Shown here: positions 41,554-50,427 of the stretch, in pieces
How the letters are laid out: each line of letters opens with the position of its first letter
How positions within the stretch are numbered: position 1 is the stretch's first letter
From: Sphingomonas phyllosphaerae FA2
Lineage (GTDB): Bacteria > Pseudomonadota > Alphaproteobacteria > Sphingomonadales > Sphingomonadaceae
Direction: 5' to 3'
NCBI RefSeq assembly: GCF_000427645.1
Contig: NZ_KE386571.1
Span: forward strand, 2,165,454-2,229,453
DNA: 64,000 nucleotides
The notes under the pieces: generated by a model
Databases searched by the model: none
The model's input: the letters and a program-made list of their open reading frames with translations, nothing else
What the model was told of the DNA's origin: nothing
Translations under genes and position numbers: made by a program

Positions 41554-42249
41554 ATGTGGGGTTTGGGACGGCTCGTGCTGGTTCTGGCCGCGTTGGCGCT
41601 GGCCGGCGTCGCGGCGTGGCGGCTTGCGGTGCGCTGGGCGCCGGGGGTCGAGAAATATCCGGTGCAGGGCGTCGACGTGTCCGAAAATACCGGCACGATC
41701 GTGTGGCCGGTGCTGAAAGGTGCGTCGGGCGCACGCTTCGGATACGCGGTGGCGACGGTCGGTGCCACGACGCGCGACCGCAACTTTCAGGCGAACTGGG
41801 ATGCAATGGCCAAGATCGGGCTGAAGCGCGGCGCGGTGCACGTCTTCTCCTTCTGCCAGTCGCCGCGTGTGCAGGGCGACGTGTTCAACACCGTCGTGCC
41901 GCGCGACCTGAAAGCGCTGCCCGCCGCGATCGCGTTCGATTATGACGAGACCTGCGCCGACCGGCCCGAGCGCGCCGCGCTGATCACCGGGGTGCGCGCG
42001 ATGATCGAGCGGATCGAGGCGCATATGGGCAAGCCGGTGGTGCTGCGCATCTCAGGCCGGGTCGAGGACGATTACCGGCTGACCGAGGCGCTGGACCGCA
42101 AATGGTGGGCGATGGGCAATTTCCTGAAGCCCAGCTATGGGGCGCGACCGTGGGCCGTGTGGCGCGCGAGCGACATGCGCGGCGTCGACGGGGTCGATGG
42201 ACCGCTCAACTGGGATGTGGCGACAGAAGGAGCCTTCGAAAATGAGTGA
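41554..42249 (+). CDS. GH25-like lysozyme domain protein with N-terminal membrane anchor
   Basis: Protein of 231 aa. An uncleaved-looking hydrophobic segment (LVLVLAALALAGVAAWRLAV, residues 7-26) precedes a GH25 barrel: YPVQGVDVSENTG at the first strand, FGYAVATVGATTRDRNFQAN, AIAFDYDETCAD at the catalytic strand, and WAVWRASDMRGVDGVDGPLN at the last, with the final Asp in NWDV. GH25 enzymes cut peptidoglycan. The normal DxE pair is read here as the Asp-Tyr-Asp-Glu of FDYDET, so which acid is catalytic is unclear. The last 8 bases overlap the cytidine deaminase gene. Confidence 0.75.
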   Translation: MWGLGRLVLVLAALALAGVAAWRLAVRWAPGVEKYPVQGVDVSENTGTIVWPVLKGASGARFGYAVATVGATTRDRNFQANWDAMAKIGLKRGAVHVFSFCQSPRVQGDVFNTVVPRDLKALPAAIAFDYDETCADRPERAALITGVRAMIERIEAHMGKPVVLRISGRVEDDYRLTEALDRKWWAMGNFLKPSYGARPWAVWRASDMRGVDGVDGPLNWDVATEGAFENE

Positions 42250-42688
42250 CGCCCCCCGGTTAATCGCCGCCGCGCGTGAGGCTGCGCGCCATGCGCACGC
42301 ACCTTATTCACGTTTTGCGGTCGGCGCGGCGGTGCTGCTGACCGACGGCAGCGTCGTGACCGGCGCGAATTTTGAGAACGCCAGCTACGGGCTGTCGCTG
42401 TGCGCGGAGACGGTGGCGATCGCGACCGTGTCCGCGCAGGGGCGGCTGCGCGAGGTGGTCGCGGTGGGCGTGATCGGCGGGGCGATGGACGCTGAGGGGC
42501 GCGCGCGCGGCGACCAGCCGGTGCGGCCGTGCGGGCGGTGCCGGCAGGTGCTCAACGAGGCGGCGCAGATGGGCGGGCGCGATCTGGCGGTGCATTGCGC
42601 GGGCGCCGAGGGGGACGCGGTGGCGAGTTACCGGCTGAGCGAGCTGTTGCCGGATGCGTTTGGGCCGGGGGATCTGGGGATTTCGTGA
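42242..42688 (+). CDS. cdd: Cytidine deaminase, short tetrameric type
   Basis: Protein of 148 aa. It converts cytidine and deoxycytidine to uridine and deoxyuridine. The zinc site has C54 and E56 in LSLCAETVAI, and C97 and C100 in VRPCGRCRQVL, so there are three Cys ligands as in the homotetrameric class. RFAVGAAVLLTDGSVVTGAN and FENASYG bind substrate. The ATG overlaps the stop of the GH25-like gene by 8 bp. The insert MDAEGRARGDQPV lengthens one loop. It is followed by repeats B3, D3 and D4, then tRNA-Leu. Confidence 0.93.
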   Translation: MSDAPRLIAAAREAARHAHAPYSRFAVGAAVLLTDGSVVTGANFENASYGLSLCAETVAIATVSAQGRLREVVAVGVIGGAMDAEGRARGDQPVRPCGRCRQVLNEAAQMGGRDLAVHCAGAEGDAVASYRLSELLPDAFGPGDLGIS

Positions 42689-42712
42689 GGTACGGGGAGT
42701 AAACCCAGTTCT

Positions 42713-42800
42713 GTTACCCCGGACTTGATCCGCGGGGGCGCTTCTTTTCTCGGGCACGGGGAAGAAGAAGCGGGATCCCGGGTCAAGCCCGGGATGACGG
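42713..42800. repeat. Family B inverted repeat, copy B3
   Basis: CCCGGACTTGATCCGCGGGG at the left pairs with CGGGATCCCGGGTCAAGCCC at the right, ending GGGATGACGG. It begins 25 bp after the cytidine deaminase stop. Confidence 0.72.
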
Positions 42801-42830
42801 TAGAAGGTGAGCGGGCCCCCGCCCCAAGCG

Positions 42831-42965
42831 CCGTCGCCCCTGCGCAGGCAGGGGCCTATCTCTGCTTCGTCCGGGCGGGATGGCTGACACATGCGGCGCC
42901 ATGCCCGTGACCGCCGTTTCGCGACACGACGCAGACATGGGCCCCTGCCTGCGCAGGGGCGACGG
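42831..42965. repeat. Family D inverted-repeat element, copy D3
   Basis: 135 bp. Left arm TCGCCCCTGCGCAGGCAGGG, right arm CCCCTGCCTGCGCAGGGGCG, and interior GGCTGACACATG. The interior marker is on the opposite strand to D1 and D2, so the element is inverted relative to them. D4 follows 33 bp later in the same orientation. Confidence 0.76.
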
Positions 42966-42998
42966 AATTTGGTGCGGGCGGCGCTGGTCCCAGTGACC

Positions 42999-43129
42999 AT
43001 CGCCCCTGCGGAGGCAGGGGCCTATTTCTGTATCGTCCGGGTGGAACGGCTGACACATGCGCCGCCGCCCCCGTGACCACCGCCGCGCGGCACGGTACAG
43101 ACATGGGCCCCTGCCTGCGCAGGGGCGAC
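42999..43129. repeat. Family D inverted-repeat element, copy D4
   Basis: 131 bp, with the same arms and the same GGCTGACACATG interior marker as D3. It ends 20 bp before the encoded CCA of tRNA-Leu, so the pair D3-D4 lies directly downstream of that tRNA. Confidence 0.76.
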
Positions 43130-43148
43130 CGGCGTTTTTGATTTGGGG

Positions 43149-43232
43149 TGGTGCGGGCGGTCGGACTCGAACCGACATGTATTGCTACGGCAGATTTTGA
43201 GTCTGCTGCGTCTACCATTTCGCCACGCCCGC
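43149..43232 (-). tRNA. tRNA-Leu (anticodon CAA)
   Basis: 84 nt including an encoded CCA. The acceptor stem is GCGGGCG/CGCCCGC, the anticodon stem GCAGA/TCTGC around loop CTCAAAA with CAA at 43197-43199, and the T-arm GTCGG TTCGAGT CCGAC. The long variable arm is that expected for a class II leucine tRNA. Confidence 0.95.
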
Positions 43233-43341
43233 AGCGTGCGACCGGCGGCGCTATAGGACAGCAATTCGGCGCTGGCTAGGTGTCGCTGTCTTGACCCATC
43301 ACCTACTTAGGAGTCATCGCACGTCGCCATAGGAGAGCTGC

Positions 43342-45270
43342 ATGAGCGATAGCGTTTACCCCGCCCCCGCAGGCACCGACGACAGCATCGACCGCGCGCA
43401 GGCCGCGGCGGCGTGGCAGCGCTCGGTCGACGACCCCGAGGGCTTTTGGCGCGAGGAAGCGCAGCGGCTCGACTGGATCGCACCGTTCACGCAGGTCAAG
43501 GATACCTCGTTCGACGAGGCCGATTTCCGCATTCGCTGGTTCGCGGACGGCGTGCTCAACGTCTCGGCCAATTGCGTCGACCGTCATCTGGCGACGCGTG
43601 GCGACCAGACCGCCATCATCTGGGAGGGCGATGAGCCCGGCGAGACGAAGACGCTGACTTATCGCGAACTGCACCGTGACATGTGCCGTTTCGCCAACGT
43701 CCTCAAATCGCTGGGCGTCAAGAAGGGTGACCGCGTCACGCTCTACCTGCCGATGATCGCGGAGGCGGCGGCGGCGATGCTCGCCTGTACGCGGATCGGC
43801 GCGATCCACTCGATCGTATTCGGCGGCTTCTCCCCCGACAGCCTCGCCAACCGCATCCAGGATTGCGATTCGACGCTGGTGATCTGCGCCGACGAAGGCT
43901 GCCGCGGGGGCAAGCGCATTCCGCTGAAGGCCAATGTCGACAAGGCGGTCGCGCGCTGCCCGAGCGTCCAGCATGTCCTCGTCATCCGCCGCACCGGTGG
44001 CGAGGTGGCGATGAGCGAGGGGCGCGACATCTGGCTTCACGATGCACTGGAGGGGGTGAGCGACGATTGCGCGCCCGAGCCGATGAACGCCGAAGACCCG
44101 CTGTTCATCCTCTATACCTCGGGGTCGACCGGCAAGCCGAAGGGCGTGCTCCACACCACCGGCGGCTACCTGTTGTGGGTGACCAAGACGTTCAAGGACG
44201 TGTTCGATTACCGCGATGGCGAGGTATACTGGTGCACCGCCGATATCGGCTGGGTCACCGGGCACAGCTATGTCGTGTACGGCCCGCTGGCGAACGGCGC
44301 GACGACGGTGATGTTCGATGGCGTGCCGAACTATCCCGATCACGGGCGGCTGTGGGAGACGATCGACCGGCTGGGGGTCAACATCCTCTACACCGCGCCG
44401 ACCGCGATCCGCGCGCTGATGCGCGAGGGCGACGATTGGGTGACGCGCCACGACCGTGGATCGCTGCGGCTGCTGGGCAGCGTCGGCGAGCCGATCAACC
44501 CGGAGGCGTGGAGCTGGTATCACCGCGTCGTCGGCGGCGGGCGCTGCCCGATCGTCGATACGTGGTGGCAGACCGAGACCGGCGGCATCCTGATCTCCCC
44601 CCTGCCCTATGCCACCGACCTGAAGCCGGGCTCGGCCACAAAGCCGCTGCCGGGCGTGCAACCGCAGCTCGTCGATGCCGAGGGCAAGGTGCTGGACGGC
44701 GCGGCCGAGGGCAATCTGTGCATCACCGATAGCTGGCCGGGGATGATGCGCACCGTCTGGGGCGATCACGAACGCTTCTTCCAGACCTATTTCAGCACCT
44801 ATCCGGGGAAGTATTTCACCGGCGACGGGTGCCGGCGCGATGACGACGGCTATTATTGGATCACCGGGCGCGTCGATGATGTCATCAACGTCTCCGGCCA
44901 CCGCATGGGCACCGCCGAGGTCGAATCGGCGCTGGTCGCGCATGCCAAGGTCGCCGAAGCGGCGGTGGTCGGGATGCCGCATGAGGTGAAGGGTCAGGGC
45001 ATCTATGCCTTCGTCACGCTCAACAGCGGGGTCGAACCGTCGGACGAGTTGCGGACGGAATTGCGGCAATGGGTGCGCAGCGAGATCGGGCCGATCGCCA
45101 GCCCCGATGCACTGCAATTCGCGCCCGGGCTGCCCAAGACGCGGTCGGGCAAGATCATGCGCCGCATCCTGCGCAAGATTGCCGAGAACGACACCGGCAA
45201 TCTGGGCGATATTTCGACGCTCGCCGATCCGGGGGTGGTCGAGACGCTGGTCGCCGAACGGGTGCGATAG
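43342..45270 (+). CDS. acs: Acetate-CoA ligase (acetyl-CoA synthetase)
   Basis: Protein of 642 aa, full length. The ATG follows AGGAGAGCTGC. It activates acetate to acetyl-CoA through acetyl-AMP. AMP-forming-enzyme motifs are [40 protein letters not shown] with the Trp that limits the acyl pocket, and [14 protein letters not shown]; the hinge is [18 protein letters not shown], and the acetylatable Lys is in TRSGKIMRR. Together with malate synthase at 50.8 kb it would allow growth on acetate if isocitrate lyase is encoded elsewhere. Confidence 0.97.
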   Translation: MSDSVYPAPAGTDDSIDRAQAAAAWQRSVDDPEGFWREEAQRLDWIAPFTQVKDTSFDEADFRIRWFADGVLNVSANCVDRHLATRGDQTAIIWEGDEPGETKTLTYRELHRDMCRFANVLKSLGVKKGDRVTLYLPMIAEAAAAMLACTRIGAIHSIVFGGFSPDSLANRIQDCDSTLVICADEGCRGGKRIPLKANVDKAVARCPSVQHVLVIRRTGGEVAMSEGRDIWLHDALEGVSDDCAPEPMNAEDPLFILYTSGSTGKPKGVLHTTGGYLLWVTKTFKDVFDYRDGEVYWCTADIGWVTGHSYVVYGPLANGATTVMFDGVPNYPDHGRLWETIDRLGVNILYTAPTAIRALMREGDDWVTRHDRGSLRLLGSVGEPINPEAWSWYHRVVGGGRCPIVDTWWQTETGGILISPLPYATDLKPGSATKPLPGVQPQLVDAEGKVLDGAAEGNLCITDSWPGMMRTVWGDHERFFQTYFSTYPGKYFTGDGCRRDDDGYYWITGRVDDVINVSGHRMGTAEVESALVAHAKVAEAAVVGMPHEVKGQGIYAFVTLNSGVEPSDELRTELRQWVRSEIGPIASPDALQFAPGLPKTRSGKIMRRILRKIAENDTGNLGDISTLADPGVVETLVAERVR

Positions 45271-45293
45271 CGCTTTGGCGATCTGCCTTCTCC

Positions 45294-45378
45294 CGTCATC
45301 CCGGATTTGATCGGGGATGCCGCTTCTTGCGCCGGTCATCAGGAAGAAGCGGGGCCCCGGATCAGGTCCGGGGCGACG
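45294..45378. repeat. Family B inverted repeat, copy B4
   Basis: CGTCATCCCGGATTTGATCG at the left pairs with GGCCCCGGATCAGGTCCGGG and GCGACGG at the right. It lies between acs and purU. Confidence 0.72.
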
Positions 45379-45435
45379 GACGAGGGAGCCGGCGGGATGT
45401 GGGTTAATCCGGACCAATCAACGCAAGGGCGGATG

Positions 45436-46284
45436 ATGGACGATCTGTACATACTGCGGCTGTCGTGTCGCAACCGGCCGGGACTGGTGGCGCGGGTCGC
45501 CACCTTCCTGGCCGAGCGTGGCGGCGACATCATGGATGCGCAGCAATTCGACGACCGGCTGAACGAGCATTTCTTCATGCGCGTCGTGTTCGCGCTGCCC
45601 GGCGCCGACGTGGCGGAGCTGCGGGCTGCCTTCACCCCGGTCGCGGCGGCGATCGGCGCGGACTGGACGCTCCAGCCCAAGGCGCGGCTGCCGCGCGTGC
45701 TGTTGATGGTGTCGAAATTCGACCATTGCCTCGGCGACCTGCTGTACCGGCAGCGGCTGGGCGAGCTGCCGATGGAGGTGGTCGGTATCGTCGGCAACCA
45801 CCCGCGCGAGGCGCTGACCGTCGATGTCGGCACGGTGCCGTTCCACCACCTGCCGGTGACGCGCGAGACGAAGCCGGCACAGGAGGCGGCAGTACGCGCG
45901 CTGGTCGAGGAGACCGGCGCGGAGCTGGTGGTGCTCGCGCGCTATATGCAGGTGCTGTCCGACGAGATGGCGGCGTGGCTGTCGGGACGATGCATCAACA
46001 TCCACCACAGCTTCCTGCCCGGCTTCAAGGGCGCCAAACCGTATCATCAGGCGCACGAGCGCGGCGTGAAGATGATCGGCGCGACCGCGCACTACGTCAC
46101 CGCCGATCTCGATGAGGGACCGATCATCGCGCAGGACGTCGAGCCGATCGGGCATGCCGACACCCCTGACGATCTGGTGCGTAAGGGACGCGATATCGAG
46201 CGCCGCGTACTCGCCGAGGCTGTACGGCTGCACCTTGAAGGACGCGTGCTGCTAAATGGCGGGCGGACGGTAGTTTTTCGCTGA
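45436..46284 (+). CDS. purU: Formyltetrahydrofolate deformylase PurU
   Basis: Protein of 282 aa from the second of two adjacent ATG codons (45433 and 45436), because AAGGG then has 6-nt spacing. It hydrolyses 10-formyl-THF to formate and THF. An N-terminal ACT domain ([20 protein letters not shown] to [13 protein letters not shown]) precedes the formyltransferase-type domain. The active-site Asn, His and Asp lie in [20 protein letters not shown] and [38 protein letters not shown] is the PurU-specific segment. It lies 165 bp downstream of acs, across B4. Confidence 0.95.
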   Translation: MDDLYILRLSCRNRPGLVARVATFLAERGGDIMDAQQFDDRLNEHFFMRVVFALPGADVAELRAAFTPVAAAIGADWTLQPKARLPRVLLMVSKFDHCLGDLLYRQRLGELPMEVVGIVGNHPREALTVDVGTVPFHHLPVTRETKPAQEAAVRALVEETGAELVVLARYMQVLSDEMAAWLSGRCINIHHSFLPGFKGAKPYHQAHERGVKMIGATAHYVTADLDEGPIIAQDVEPIGHADTPDDLVRKGRDIERRVLAEAVRLHLEGRVLLNGGRTVVFR

Positions 46285-46306
46285 GGCGACACTTGGCAGC
46301 CCCCTT

Positions 46307-46322
46307 ACGTTAGCGCTATCTT
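46307..46322. promoter_or_regulatory. LacI-type palindrome upstream of the secreted hydrolase gene
   Basis: ACGTTAGCGCTATCTT contains the perfect core TAGCGCTA, flanked by partly symmetric bases. This is the usual shape of LacI/GalR-family operators in sugar-use genes of this group. It lies 52 bp upstream of the chosen ATG of the alpha/beta hydrolase. It differs from O1 and O2 in the centre (GCGC, not GCGG), so a different regulator is likely. Confidence 0.5.
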
Positions 46323-46373
46323 TTGCAGGCTCGCTGCGGCGGGACGCGAAAAGATAACGATGGAGGGATGGCC

Positions 46374-47312
46374 ATGACGAGGCGCAAGGTTCGTAACGGA
46401 TGGGTCGCGGGCTGGGCGGCGGTGCTGCTCGCGGGGGCAGCGTCGCCTGTGCTGGCGCAGGCCGACAGGATGACGCCGATCGCTACCCCGGCGCAGCCGA
46501 CCGCGATCACGCTCGACACCGGGCCGCTGCCCGATGCGCCGAACAAGGAGGCGTGGCACCGGCAATATGGCAGCACCTTTACGCGCAACGTGACGGTCGC
46601 GACGCTGACCCCTTTCCTCCCGGCCCCCGGCACCGCGACCGGTGCGGCGGTGGTGGTCGCGCCGGGCGGTGGGTTCCGCACGCTGTCGATGGAGAATGAA
46701 GGCTGGGACGTCGCCAAGGCGCTGGCGAAGCGCGGCGTGGCGGCGTTCTTGCTGAAATACCGGCTGAACCAGACGCCCGCCGACATGCCCGGTTTCGAGA
46801 AGTCGATGGCGGAGATGTTCTCCGGTTCCGCGCCGCGACCGCGGGTCGATCCGGGCGCGATGACCGCGCGGCTAGGGCCGCAGATCGCCGATGCGCGCGC
46901 CGCCTTCGCGCTGATCCGGAGCCGTGCCGCGGAGTGGAAGGTCGATCCCGACCGGATCGGGATGATCGGCTTTTCGGCGGGCGCGATGCTGACGATGGCG
47001 ACGACGCTTGCCGGGCAGGACGCGAAGCCGGCGTTCGTCGCGGACATCTATGGTCCGCTCGGCGCGGTCGAGGTGCCGGCGGATGCGCCGCCGCTATTCA
47101 TCGCGCTGGCGGCGGACGATCCGTTCTTCGCCAATGACGGGATCGGACTGGTCGACAGATGGCGCGCGGCGAAGAAGCCGGTCGAGTTCCACCTGTACGA
47201 GCAGGGCGGGCATGGCTTCGGCATGTACCAGAAGCCGACGACCAGCACCGGGTGGTTCGATGCGTATGTGCGGTGGCTGGGGATGCACGGGTTGCTGGCG
47301 AAGAAGAAGTAA
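46374..47312 (+). CDS. Secreted alpha/beta hydrolase (esterase/lipase family)
   Basis: Protein of 312 aa. I start it at ATG 46374 because GGAGGG then has 6-nt spacing; ATG 46368 abuts the site. A signal peptide (RNGWVAGWAAVLLAGAASPVLA) indicates export. The alpha/beta-hydrolase fold is shown by VVVAPGGGFRTLS (oxyanion region), the nucleophile in RIGMIGFSAGAMLTM, the acid Asp in FIALAADDPFF and the His in YEQGGHGFGMY. This resembles the acetylxylan-esterase-like BD-FAE group often fused with or next to xylanases. A LacI-type palindrome lies upstream and a TonB receptor converges on it, so a role with plant polysaccharide is plausible but inferred. Confidence 0.85.
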   Translation: MTRRKVRNGWVAGWAAVLLAGAASPVLAQADRMTPIATPAQPTAITLDTGPLPDAPNKEAWHRQYGSTFTRNVTVATLTPFLPAPGTATGAAVVVAPGGGFRTLSMENEGWDVAKALAKRGVAAFLLKYRLNQTPADMPGFEKSMAEMFSGSAPRPRVDPGAMTARLGPQIADARAAFALIRSRAAEWKVDPDRIGMIGFSAGAMLTMATTLAGQDAKPAFVADIYGPLGAVEVPADAPPLFIALAADDPFFANDGIGLVDRWRAAKKPVEFHLYEQGGHGFGMYQKPTTSTGWFDAYVRWLGMHGLLAKKK

Positions 47313-47317
47313 CCCGT

Positions 47318-47449
47318 CGTCGCCCCTGCGCAGGCAGGGGCTATGACTGTTTCGTCAAGCGGAGGGGCTGACACAGCAGCCAGCGAGCATGTGTCCGATG
47401 ATCCTCGGCACGAGACAGTCATGGGCCCCTGCCTTCGCAGGGGCGACGG
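47318..47449. repeat. Family D inverted-repeat element, copy D5
   Basis: 132 bp. Left arm CGTCGCCCCTGCGCAGGCAG, right arm CCCCTGCCTTCGCAGGGGCG, with interior GGGGCTGACACA in the D3/D4 orientation. A trimmed relative (TCGCCCCTGCCTTGGCAGGG) at 47487-47515 lies just past the TonB receptor stop and may serve as its terminator. Confidence 0.75.
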
Positions 47450-47519
47450 TGTTTCTGGCGAGTGTACGAAGACCCGGCCGCCGGTATCGCCCCTGCCTTG
47501 GCAGGGGGCGACGGGAGCG

Positions 47520-50348
47520 TCAGAGGCGGAAGCGGATGCCGAGCGAGTAATAGCGGCCTTCCTCGCGGACATCGACGGGATAGCCGGCGTCGGCGGCGAA
47601 GTTGCGATAGTTCTGCCACGGCTGCGCGAGGATGTTGCTGACGTCGGCGGTGAGCGTGATGTTCTCGAACGGCGTATAGGACGCCGAGAAGTCGAGCCGC
47701 GAAATCGGCCGCACCGTCACGCCCGCGAACTGCGCCTCGCCAGGGTTGCGGGTGAAGCTGTCGACGAACTCCGAGCGGCGATTATACGACAGCCGCGCCG
47801 AGATCGGGCCCTTTTCGTAGAAGCCGGTGGCATTGTACGTCCACTTCGACACGCCGGTGATCGGGACGACCGGCGCCGCCTCGCCCAGCGTCGAGGGCAA
47901 TTGGTTGGTGCCGTCGAGGTAGGTGACGTTGAGCTGCGTCCCGAAGCCGCTGAGCAGGCCGGGCAGGAAGTCGAAGAAGGTCTGGAAGTTGGCCTCGGCA
48001 CCCTTGATCCTGCCCGAACCGGCATTTTCTGGGCGCGATATTTGCACCCGGCCAAAGGTCGGATCGTCGACGACCGAGGTATAATTGCTGATAAAACCGA
48101 ACAGGTCGCGGTAGAAGACCGACGCCGTGAACGAGCCGGTCGGCGCGAAATACCACTCCAGCGTCGCATCCCAATTGTTCGAGGTCAGCGGCTTCAAATC
48201 AGGATTTCCTCCGCTGCCGGTCGCGGCGAAGGCAGCACCAGTATCGGTATTGCGGGTAAAGCTGAACGCGGGATTCAATTGATTGAAGTTCGGTCGCGTC
48301 CGCGTTTCGGTGTAGGCGAGGCGCGCCTGCAGCTTCGGCGTGAACTTCAACCGCGCGCCGAACGACGGCAGCACGTCGACGTAATTCTGGCGATTGATCT
48401 GCGGTACGAAGGAGATGACGTTGTTGGTGCTGAGCCGCGTCACACCCCGATAGGTGCCGTCGTTGTTGACGACGCGCACGCCCGCGGTGCCGTCGACCTC
48501 GACGCCGGCAATCGTGAAGTCGTAGTGCGCCATCGCATAGGCGGCATAGGTGCTTTCCTGCGCGCTGAACCCGCCGTCCTCGCGCAGCGCAATCTCTTCC
48601 TGACCGAAGCGGGCGACACTGTCGCGCAGGTCGACGTTGGTCGGATCGCGCGCGATCAACTGAGGGCCAACCGAATAGGTCAGCGCGCGCAACGCGTCGA
48701 AGTTCGAGCGGATCGCGGTGCGCGACGGCATCAGCCAGTTGCGGAACTGCGCGGCGGGCTGACGGAAACCGTCCTCGACCTTCTCCAGCGCGCCGGTCGG
48801 CAGGCTGGCGAGCGGGATGCCGAGCGCGTCGGTGGCGAGGTAGCGGTCGCCCTGCTCCAGCTTCGCGGTGCGCGATACCCAGCGGACGCCGAAGTCGAGC
48901 CGCTGGATCAGCGGCAGTTCGGTATCGAGCTGCAGATCGGCGCGCCACTGATGCCCTGCGCCGGTCGCGTGGTACCGCTTCTGATAGAAGCCGCGCCAGA
49001 TGTAATTGTCGGGGTTGAGCGCGTCGAAGCCGGGGAAGTTGAACGATGCGCCGCCGTCGCGGTCGAACTCGACATCGACCTGCGGCGACGAGGCGAAGCG
49101 CGCGTCGAGGCTGTATTCGAGCTGCGAATAGGTGCTGTAGGTATAGGCGTAGTCGCTGCTGATCTTCGCGCGGTCGCCCTTCCATACGAAGCCGATCGCG
49201 CCCTGATAGGTGTCGGTGCGGTCGTTGAAGGTCGAGCGGAACTGCTGCGGGGCGAGCCCACCGGTCTTGGTGAGGCTGAGCACCTTGCGCGGATCGCTGG
49301 GGTCGAGGACGATGTTGCTGAGCGTCGGGCGCGTGCCGTTCTGACCGGGTAGCGCCAGCGTTTCCGCCTCCAGCAGCGCGGTGAAGTTCTCGTTCGACTG
49401 TTCGCCGCGATACGCCTGCCACAGTCCGTCGGCGTAGACCTCCAGCCGGTCGTTCGGGCGCCATTGCAGGCTGCCGTTGACAGACGGCCGCGTGCGGGTG
49501 CCGGTCGCGAAATAATTGCCGACCGAATTGGGGATACGGAAATCGGTGCCGACGCCCGGTGTCGCGACGGTCAGGTCGTCGTTGGCGTTGTTGACGTCGC
49601 CGGTCGGGGTGCGGGTCGTCTGGTCGTTGAAGCGGACCGCGTTGCGGTAGCGCGTGCGGGTGACCGCGACGTTGACCAGCGCGCCGATCTCGCCGATCCC
49701 GGTGTCCCAGCGGTCGGTGATCAGGATGTTGCCGACCGGGTCGAGTTTGCCCGACTGATCGTTGTACGCGCCGCGGATGCCGCCGGCGATCTCGAAGCCG
49801 GTGAAGTCGAACGGGCGACGCGAGCGGACGTTGACCAGCCCCGCCAGCCCCGGCTCGATCAGGTCGGCGGTGCCGGACTTGTAGACCTCCAGCGCGGCAA
49901 GCGCACCGGCCGGAAAGTCCTGAAGCGCGACGCCGCGGTTTTCGGCGGTGAAGATCTCGCGGTTGTTGAAGGTGGTGCTGATGTCGCCGAGACCGCGGAT
50001 CAGCACACCGTTCGCTTCGTCGTTCGAGCGGTTGACCTGCACGCCGGTGACGCGCGCCAGCGCCTCGGAGGCGTTGTTGTCGGGCAACTTGCCGATGTCC
50101 TCGGCGACAACCGCATCGAGGATCGACGTCGAATCGCGCTTGAGCGCCTGCGCCGAGCGGAGGCTGGCGCGCACGCCGGTGACGACGATGTCGTCGGCGG
50201 CGGGGCCGGTGGTGGCGACCGGCGACGTCGGCGCGACCGCGCTCGCCTCCTGCGGCAGCGGTGCGTCCTGTGCGGCGGCGAGGCCCGGCGTCAGCGCGGT
50301 TCCGGCCAGCAATGCCGTTCGGAACAGGGTTTTCATCGTCGCCTTCAC
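47520..50348 (-). CDS. TonB-dependent receptor, carbohydrate-type
   Basis: Protein of 942 aa. I use GTG 50348 because GGGAGAG lies 5 nt upstream; ATG 50336 is the alternative. A signal peptide (KTLFRTALLAGTALTPGLAAA) is followed by the plug (DDIVVTGVRASLRSAQALK, GKLPDNNASEALARVTGVQV, GVLIRGLGD) and a long barrel ending LGIRFRL. The DIVVTGxR TonB-box region and the NNxxEALxRVxGVQ pattern are typical of receptors for plant or algal glycans in Caulobacter and sphingomonads. No receptor-associated SusD or tryptophan halogenase is adjacent. The substrate is unknown. A matching promoter is seen upstream. Confidence 0.93.
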   Translation of the reverse strand: MKATMKTLFRTALLAGTALTPGLAAAQDAPLPQEASAVAPTSPVATTGPAADDIVVTGVRASLRSAQALKRDSTSILDAVVAEDIGKLPDNNASEALARVTGVQVNRSNDEANGVLIRGLGDISTTFNNREIFTAENRGVALQDFPAGALAALEVYKSGTADLIEPGLAGLVNVRSRRPFDFTGFEIAGGIRGAYNDQSGKLDPVGNILITDRWDTGIGEIGALVNVAVTRTRYRNAVRFNDQTTRTPTGDVNNANDDLTVATPGVGTDFRIPNSVGNYFATGTRTRPSVNGSLQWRPNDRLEVYADGLWQAYRGEQSNENFTALLEAETLALPGQNGTRPTLSNIVLDPSDPRKVLSLTKTGGLAPQQFRSTFNDRTDTYQGAIGFVWKGDRAKISSDYAYTYSTYSQLEYSLDARFASSPQVDVEFDRDGGASFNFPGFDALNPDNYIWRGFYQKRYHATGAGHQWRADLQLDTELPLIQRLDFGVRWVSRTAKLEQGDRYLATDALGIPLASLPTGALEKVEDGFRQPAAQFRNWLMPSRTAIRSNFDALRALTYSVGPQLIARDPTNVDLRDSVARFGQEEIALREDGGFSAQESTYAAYAMAHYDFTIAGVEVDGTAGVRVVNNDGTYRGVTRLSTNNVISFVPQINRQNYVDVLPSFGARLKFTPKLQARLAYTETRTRPNFNQLNPAFSFTRNTDTGAAFAATGSGGNPDLKPLTSNNWDATLEWYFAPTGSFTASVFYRDLFGFISNYTSVVDDPTFGRVQISRPENAGSGRIKGAEANFQTFFDFLPGLLSGFGTQLNVTYLDGTNQLPSTLGEAAPVVPITGVSKWTYNATGFYEKGPISARLSYNRRSEFVDSFTRNPGEAQFAGVTVRPISRLDFSASYTPFENITLTADVSNILAQPWQNYRNFAADAGYPVDVREEGRYYSLGIRFRL

Positions 50349-50398
50349 TGCATCTCTCCCAAGCTCCGCAGCCGGTGCCGCGGCGTTTATTAAATCAG

Positions 50399-50427
50399 AC
50401 ATAATGCTCGGAGTATTGAAGCGTCAA
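50399..50427 (-). promoter_or_regulatory. Sigma-70 promoter of the TonB receptor gene
   Basis: On the minus strand TTGACG (50422-50427) and TTATGT (50399-50404) are separated by 17 bp. Transcription would start about 45 bp before the GTG start. AT-rich sequence extends upstream. Confidence 0.62.

Noticed and set aside
42713..43129. An integrated element or attachment site at tRNA-Leu
   Set aside because: There is no integrase and no duplicated tRNA 3' end; the downstream sequence is repeats B3, D3 and D4 only.
43303..45417. A 704-codon minus-strand open frame opposite acs
   Set aside because: It mirrors the codon bias of acs and has no family features; the plus-strand protein is unmistakable.
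47343..49352. A 669-codon plus-strand open frame opposite the TonB receptor
   Set aside because: It begins inside repeat D5 and is low-complexity Arg/Ala/Val sequence. The receptor on the minus strand is well supported.
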